9,001 nucleotides of DNA from Chloroflexota bacterium (GTDB lineage: Bacteria > Chloroflexota > Anaerolineae > B4-G1). Under the pieces are notes generated by a model that saw nothing but the letters and a program-made list of their open reading frames with translations, had not been told where the DNA came from and ran no database searches. Location: assembly GCA_030596915.1 (NCBI GenBank), contig JAUVSX010000095.1:1-9001 (forward strand), written 5' to 3'. Below are positions 6,407 to 9,001 of the stretch, one piece after another (within the stretch, counting starts at the first letter, position 1; every line of letters begins with the position of its first letter). Position numbers and translations under genes: made by a program.

Positions 6407-7738
6407 GTGCCCCTCGGTGACGTGGCCCTCATGTCTCTCTACGCTGTTGCTGGTGTGCTGGCTGCAGGTGTGCTTTCCCTTGTGCCCGCCCTGCACGTTT
6501 ACAACTTCGCAGGCCTGGTAATCCTGGCCACCGCCTTGCCTGGCGCATCTTATCCTCGCCAGTTTGTCGCCTTCTTCTTCCTCGGGTTGACCACGGGCTA
6601 CGCCATGCTCAGTATGGTTCCAAGCGTCTTTCTCGCCGCCCCCGACGACTCCACTCTCTTCATCGTTCTGCCCGGGCAGGGTTACATGCGACGGCGACGC
6701 GCGTTTGAGGCGGTTACCCTTGCAGGCGTTGGAGGTCTGGCGGGAATCCTAGTTCTGGCGGCCCTCGCGGTAGTTGCCCATCCGCTGTTGCGCACGCTGC
6801 GCGACATCGTCCGGCCGCACCTGCACTGGATGCTCTGGGCAGTCATTGCGTGGATGCTGCTCTCGGAGTGGCCCAAGGGCGCTGACCGGGCGCCTCCGGG
6901 TTGGCGCCGCTGGTGGGAGGGATGGCGCAACCTCGCCGCAGGTCTGCTGACCTTCCTGCTCGCAGGTCTGCTGGGCCTGATCCTGTTCTACCGGAGTCCG
7001 GTTCCGGTGACCCTCGCGTTTCAAGGGCTGCTTCCCGCCTTCGCCGGCCTGTTTTCGGTGCCGTGGGTGCTGCAGAACCTGGTATCTCGGGTCGAGATGC
7101 CCCCGCAGCATCTTGCCACGACTGTTGACGTCACCCCTGCGCTGCTCCTCCAAGGGACTCTTACTGGCCTGCTCGGGGGCCTCTTCGCCGCATTCTTCCC
7201 GGGTGTTACAGGTGGCATCGGAGGTCTGGTCGCTGGCCACGCGACTGCGCAGCGGGACGACAGACTGTTCCTTGTCTCGCAGGGCGCTTGCCGGGCTGTC
7301 TACTACGTAGGCGCGCTGCTGCTGTTGTTCATTCCGGGGCTCCACCTGACCCGGGGCGGCATGGCGTCGATGTTGAGTAGCGTGTGGAGCGCCCACACCA
7401 CCCGCACCTTCTATCTCGCTGTTGCGGCCGTGGTCCTCGCCGGTGTCGTCTCGTTCTTCCTGTTGCTTCTGCTGGCGCGCCTGGCGGCTACGCTCTCGGG
7501 CAAGGTGCGTTACCGTTGGATCAGCCTGGGCACCTTGCTCCTGCTACTCGCGATCGTTCTGCTCGCAACGGGGTGGAAGGGTCTGCTCGTGTGCGGCGTG
7601 GCTACGGGGATCGGCCTCATCCCGGCCCTGTGGGGCTCCCGCCGTGTCAACTGCATGGGCGTCGTGCTACTGCCTCTGGCCCTTCAGTTGACCGGAACGG
7701 CGAGTGGTCTCGCAGGGTGGCTGGGGTTGATCCAGTGA
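6407..7738 (+). CDS. TctA-like (COG1784/DUF112) integral membrane protein
   Basis: A 443-residue polytopic membrane protein with about nine to eleven hydrophobic segments. It resembles the short TctA-related group (COG1784, best known from archaea), distant kin of the large permease of tripartite tricarboxylate transporters. Evidence in the first half: LVPALHVYN (25-33), corresponding to the re-entrant G-x-x-P-G-x-H motif, and a segment with FLAAPDD (75-81), VLPGQ (87-91) and FEAV (100-103), closely matching the group's FLGAPDE...VLPGH...YEAV pattern. In the second half FFPGVTGGIG (263-272) is the paired motif of the inverted-repeat fold. True TctA is about 500 residues and works with TctB and the TctC binding protein; neither is present here, so the substrate is unknown. 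Translation starts at GTG 6407, with AGGAGGAGG at 6391-6399, 7 nt upstream. The YdjM-like gene follows after 64 bp without a terminator, so the two are probably co-transcribed. Confidence 0.8.
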   Translation: MPLGDVALMSLYAVAGVLAAGVLSLVPALHVYNFAGLVILATALPGASYPRQFVAFFFLGLTTGYAMLSMVPSVFLAAPDDSTLFIVLPGQGYMRRRRAFEAVTLAGVGGLAGILVLAALAVVAHPLLRTLRDIVRPHLHWMLWAVIAWMLLSEWPKGADRAPPGWRRWWEGWRNLAAGLLTFLLAGLLGLILFYRSPVPVTLAFQGLLPAFAGLFSVPWVLQNLVSRVEMPPQHLATTVDVTPALLLQGTLTGLLGGLFAAFFPGVTGGIGGLVAGHATAQRDDRLFLVSQGACRAVYYVGALLLLFIPGLHLTRGGMASMLSSVWSAHTTRTFYLAVAAVVLAGVVSFFLLLLLARLAATLSGKVRYRWISLGTLLLLLAIVLLATGWKGLLVCGVATGIGLIPALWGSRRVNCMGVVLLPLALQLTGTASGLAGWLGLIQ

Positions 7739-7802
7739 GGCGCGCGTCGCGTGCCGGAACAGGCTTCGCACACTCGACCCGCTTGGCCGGACTGGCGACG
7801 GG

Positions 7803-8840
7803 ATGAAAGGCATCGCGCATTTCTTGACAGGCGTGGCTCTCGCCACGTTCTTCCCCGACGTCGTGCGCCACGCAGCCGGAGGGGCGCTCGTGCCCGTGCT
7901 GGGCGGCATTGTGGGCATCCTGCCAGACACGATCGACTTCAAATTCGTCCGGTTCTTTGAAAGGTACGACGTCGCGATCGACCCGGGCCCCAATCCCCAC
8001 GCCCGGCAGATCGCCGAAGAGTTGGCCAGGGAGATGCGCCAGGCCTACGCTTCTGGGACGCCCCGCACCGTGATGATGCACACGATCCGAGTGGGAACCG
8101 ACAGCTGGCGCCAGTACACGGTGTTGTTTGATCCGGCGAGGAGCGAAGTCGCGGTGAGCATCGGATCTCTGGTCAGCACAGCCCAGGAACCGATCCCTGG
8201 GCCGAAGCACGAGTCCGTCAGCGAAGCGCGTGTGGCGGTCGGCGTGCCAATGGAGGCTGCTTGCGGGCGTGTGGTCACGATTGACGCGTTCACTGGGCCG
8301 AGCTTGACCTTTGATCGGAAAGCCGACAGACTGGAGGTGCGTTTCCTGGATTGGCATCGGCGTTGGACCCACAGTCTGTGGTTTGCCTTGGTGATTGGCC
8401 TGGTCGCGGCAGGGATCGCAGCGTTGAACCAGGCGCTCGGGGGGCCCGAGCCGTCGGCAACTCCGCTGCTGGCTGGACTGGTGGCGACATTGGCCGTGGC
8501 AGGGCATATCGCCGAGGATCAGATGGGCACTATGGGCAGCAACCTGCTCTATCCTTTCACGCGGCGGCGCACGCCCGGCCTGGGTTGGCTGGACTCTGGC
8601 GATTCCATACCCAACTTCCTTACAGTGTGGGTGTCTCTGGCTATCATCCTCCTCAACCTCGATCGCTTCTCTCAACAGCCGAGGCTGCATCCGTGGCTGA
8701 CCGTCGGAGTGGCAGTGGTGCTGCCGGTCGTTCTGCTGGGCGGGTGGTACGTGTGGCGGCGTGCCAACGGACCTGGCGAGGAGTCCGACGTCGCCCAGCC
8801 AGAGGTCCTGTCCGAGATGACGGACGCGGAGCTGCCGTGA
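7803..8840 (+). CDS. YdjM-family (DUF457) membrane-bound putative metal-dependent hydrolase with inserted domain
   Basis: A 345-residue inner-membrane protein. YdjM-family markers are: MKGIAHFLTG at the N-terminus with H6; GILPDTIDF with D42 and D45; HRRWTHS with H185 and H190; and GHIAEDQMG with H235 and D239. These His/Asp residues form the presumed metal site shared with phospholipase C/P1-nuclease-like membrane hydrolases; the catalytic activity is not established for the family. Hydrophobic segments are at about 28-41, 192-212, 222-237, 272-287 and 299-314, with a charged cytoplasm-type tail of about 30 residues. Typical members are about 160-220 residues with the D and HRxxTHS motifs close together. 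Here about 135 residues (50-183) are inserted: a helical part (PHARQIAEELAREMRQAY) followed by beta-rich sequence. ATG 7803 has only a weak ACGGG upstream; translation may be coupled to the gene before it. In E. coli ydjM is LexA-controlled, but no LexA-like site is seen here. Confidence 0.8.
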   Translation: MKGIAHFLTGVALATFFPDVVRHAAGGALVPVLGGIVGILPDTIDFKFVRFFERYDVAIDPGPNPHARQIAEELAREMRQAYASGTPRTVMMHTIRVGTDSWRQYTVLFDPARSEVAVSIGSLVSTAQEPIPGPKHESVSEARVAVGVPMEAACGRVVTIDAFTGPSLTFDRKADRLEVRFLDWHRRWTHSLWFALVIGLVAAGIAALNQALGGPEPSATPLLAGLVATLAVAGHIAEDQMGTMGSNLLYPFTRRRTPGLGWLDSGDSIPNFLTVWVSLAIILLNLDRFSQQPRLHPWLTVGVAVVLPVVLLGGWYVWRRANGPGEESDVAQPEVLSEMTDAELP

Positions 8841-9001
8841 GCCCCCCGTGCTGCGTGCGAACCCGGTCCCCGCTCGAGTGCCGACGTCGCCACGACCCGC
8901 GGCCTAGGCAGTCTGGTGCGGGTCACGCAGGTTATCTTGAGCGCTCCGCCGTCCCGCAGCGACCTCTTGCTTGATCGGCGAAGTGGAGAGCGTGTTCAGG
9001 C
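8841..9001. other. Right-edge stretch with no supported gene
   Basis: The 161 bp after the YdjM-like stop contain no open frame with a ribosome site and recognisable protein. A GTG at 8992 is preceded by GGAG, but only three codons follow before the window ends, so it cannot be judged. The only structure seen is the inverted repeat listed separately. Confidence 0.5.
8894..8924 (+). terminator. Inverted repeat downstream of the YdjM-like gene
   Basis: GACCCGC (8894-8900) and GCGGGTC (8918-8924) form a perfect 7-bp stem with a 17-nt loop, 53 nt after the stop codon. The following bases (ACGCAGGTTATCTT) lack a clean U-run. It could end the two-gene operon, but the loop is long. Confidence 0.25.

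Noticed and set aside
7754..7769. GAACAGGCTTC upstream of the YdjM-like gene as a LexA box
   Set aside because: The half-sites are wrongly spaced for the GAAC-N4-GTTC form, so it does not match an SOS box even though E. coli ydjM is LexA-regulated.
7647..8690. Minus-strand open frame of 347 codons
   Set aside because: It is antisense to the end of the TctA-like gene and to the YdjM-like gene, both of which show family motifs; its product is a low-complexity His/Arg/Gln-rich sequence without known features.

Overview
This 9-kb window of GC-rich bacterial chromosome carries six protein-coding genes, and I found no RNA genes, insertion sequences or CRISPR arrays. The best guess at the host is Chloroflexota (an Anaerolineae-like or related lineage). 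The reasons are the non-HemE uroporphyrinogen-decarboxylase-like protein, the Pro/Thr-rich linker in a surface-type protein, and a small helical protein whose sequence style I associate with that phylum. No rRNA is present, so this is an inference and not a proof.

Layout, left to right. Minus strand: uvrA (2472 down to the left edge, C-terminus cut off), preceded by a 170-bp gap with a LexA-box-like palindrome; then a URO-D-family protein (3782 to 2643). A divergent promoter region (about 3783-3943) separates it from a plus-strand gene (3944-5827) for a membrane-anchored protein with an N-terminal zinc ribbon and five OB-fold repeats. That gene converges on a small minus-strand gene for a 132-aa helical protein (6273 to 5875), with a long inverted repeat at the junction. 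A second divergent promoter region (6274-6406) leads to a probable two-gene plus-strand operon: a TctA-like (COG1784/DUF112) integral membrane protein (6407-7738) and a YdjM-family membrane-bound putative metal-dependent hydrolase with a large inserted domain (7803-8840). The last 161 bp hold no gene that I can support.

The genes do not form one recognisable pathway. UvrA belongs to nucleotide excision repair and may be SOS-controlled here. The OB-array, TctA-like and YdjM-like proteins are all membrane proteins of poorly known function. The most interesting items are the zinc-ribbon/TM/five-OB architecture, the enlarged YdjM-like protein next to a solitary TctA-like permease, the LexA-like site before uvrA, and the use in both divergent gene pairs of a single AT-rich island that can be read as a -10 element on both strands. 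I see no strong evidence of a wholly new multi-gene system.
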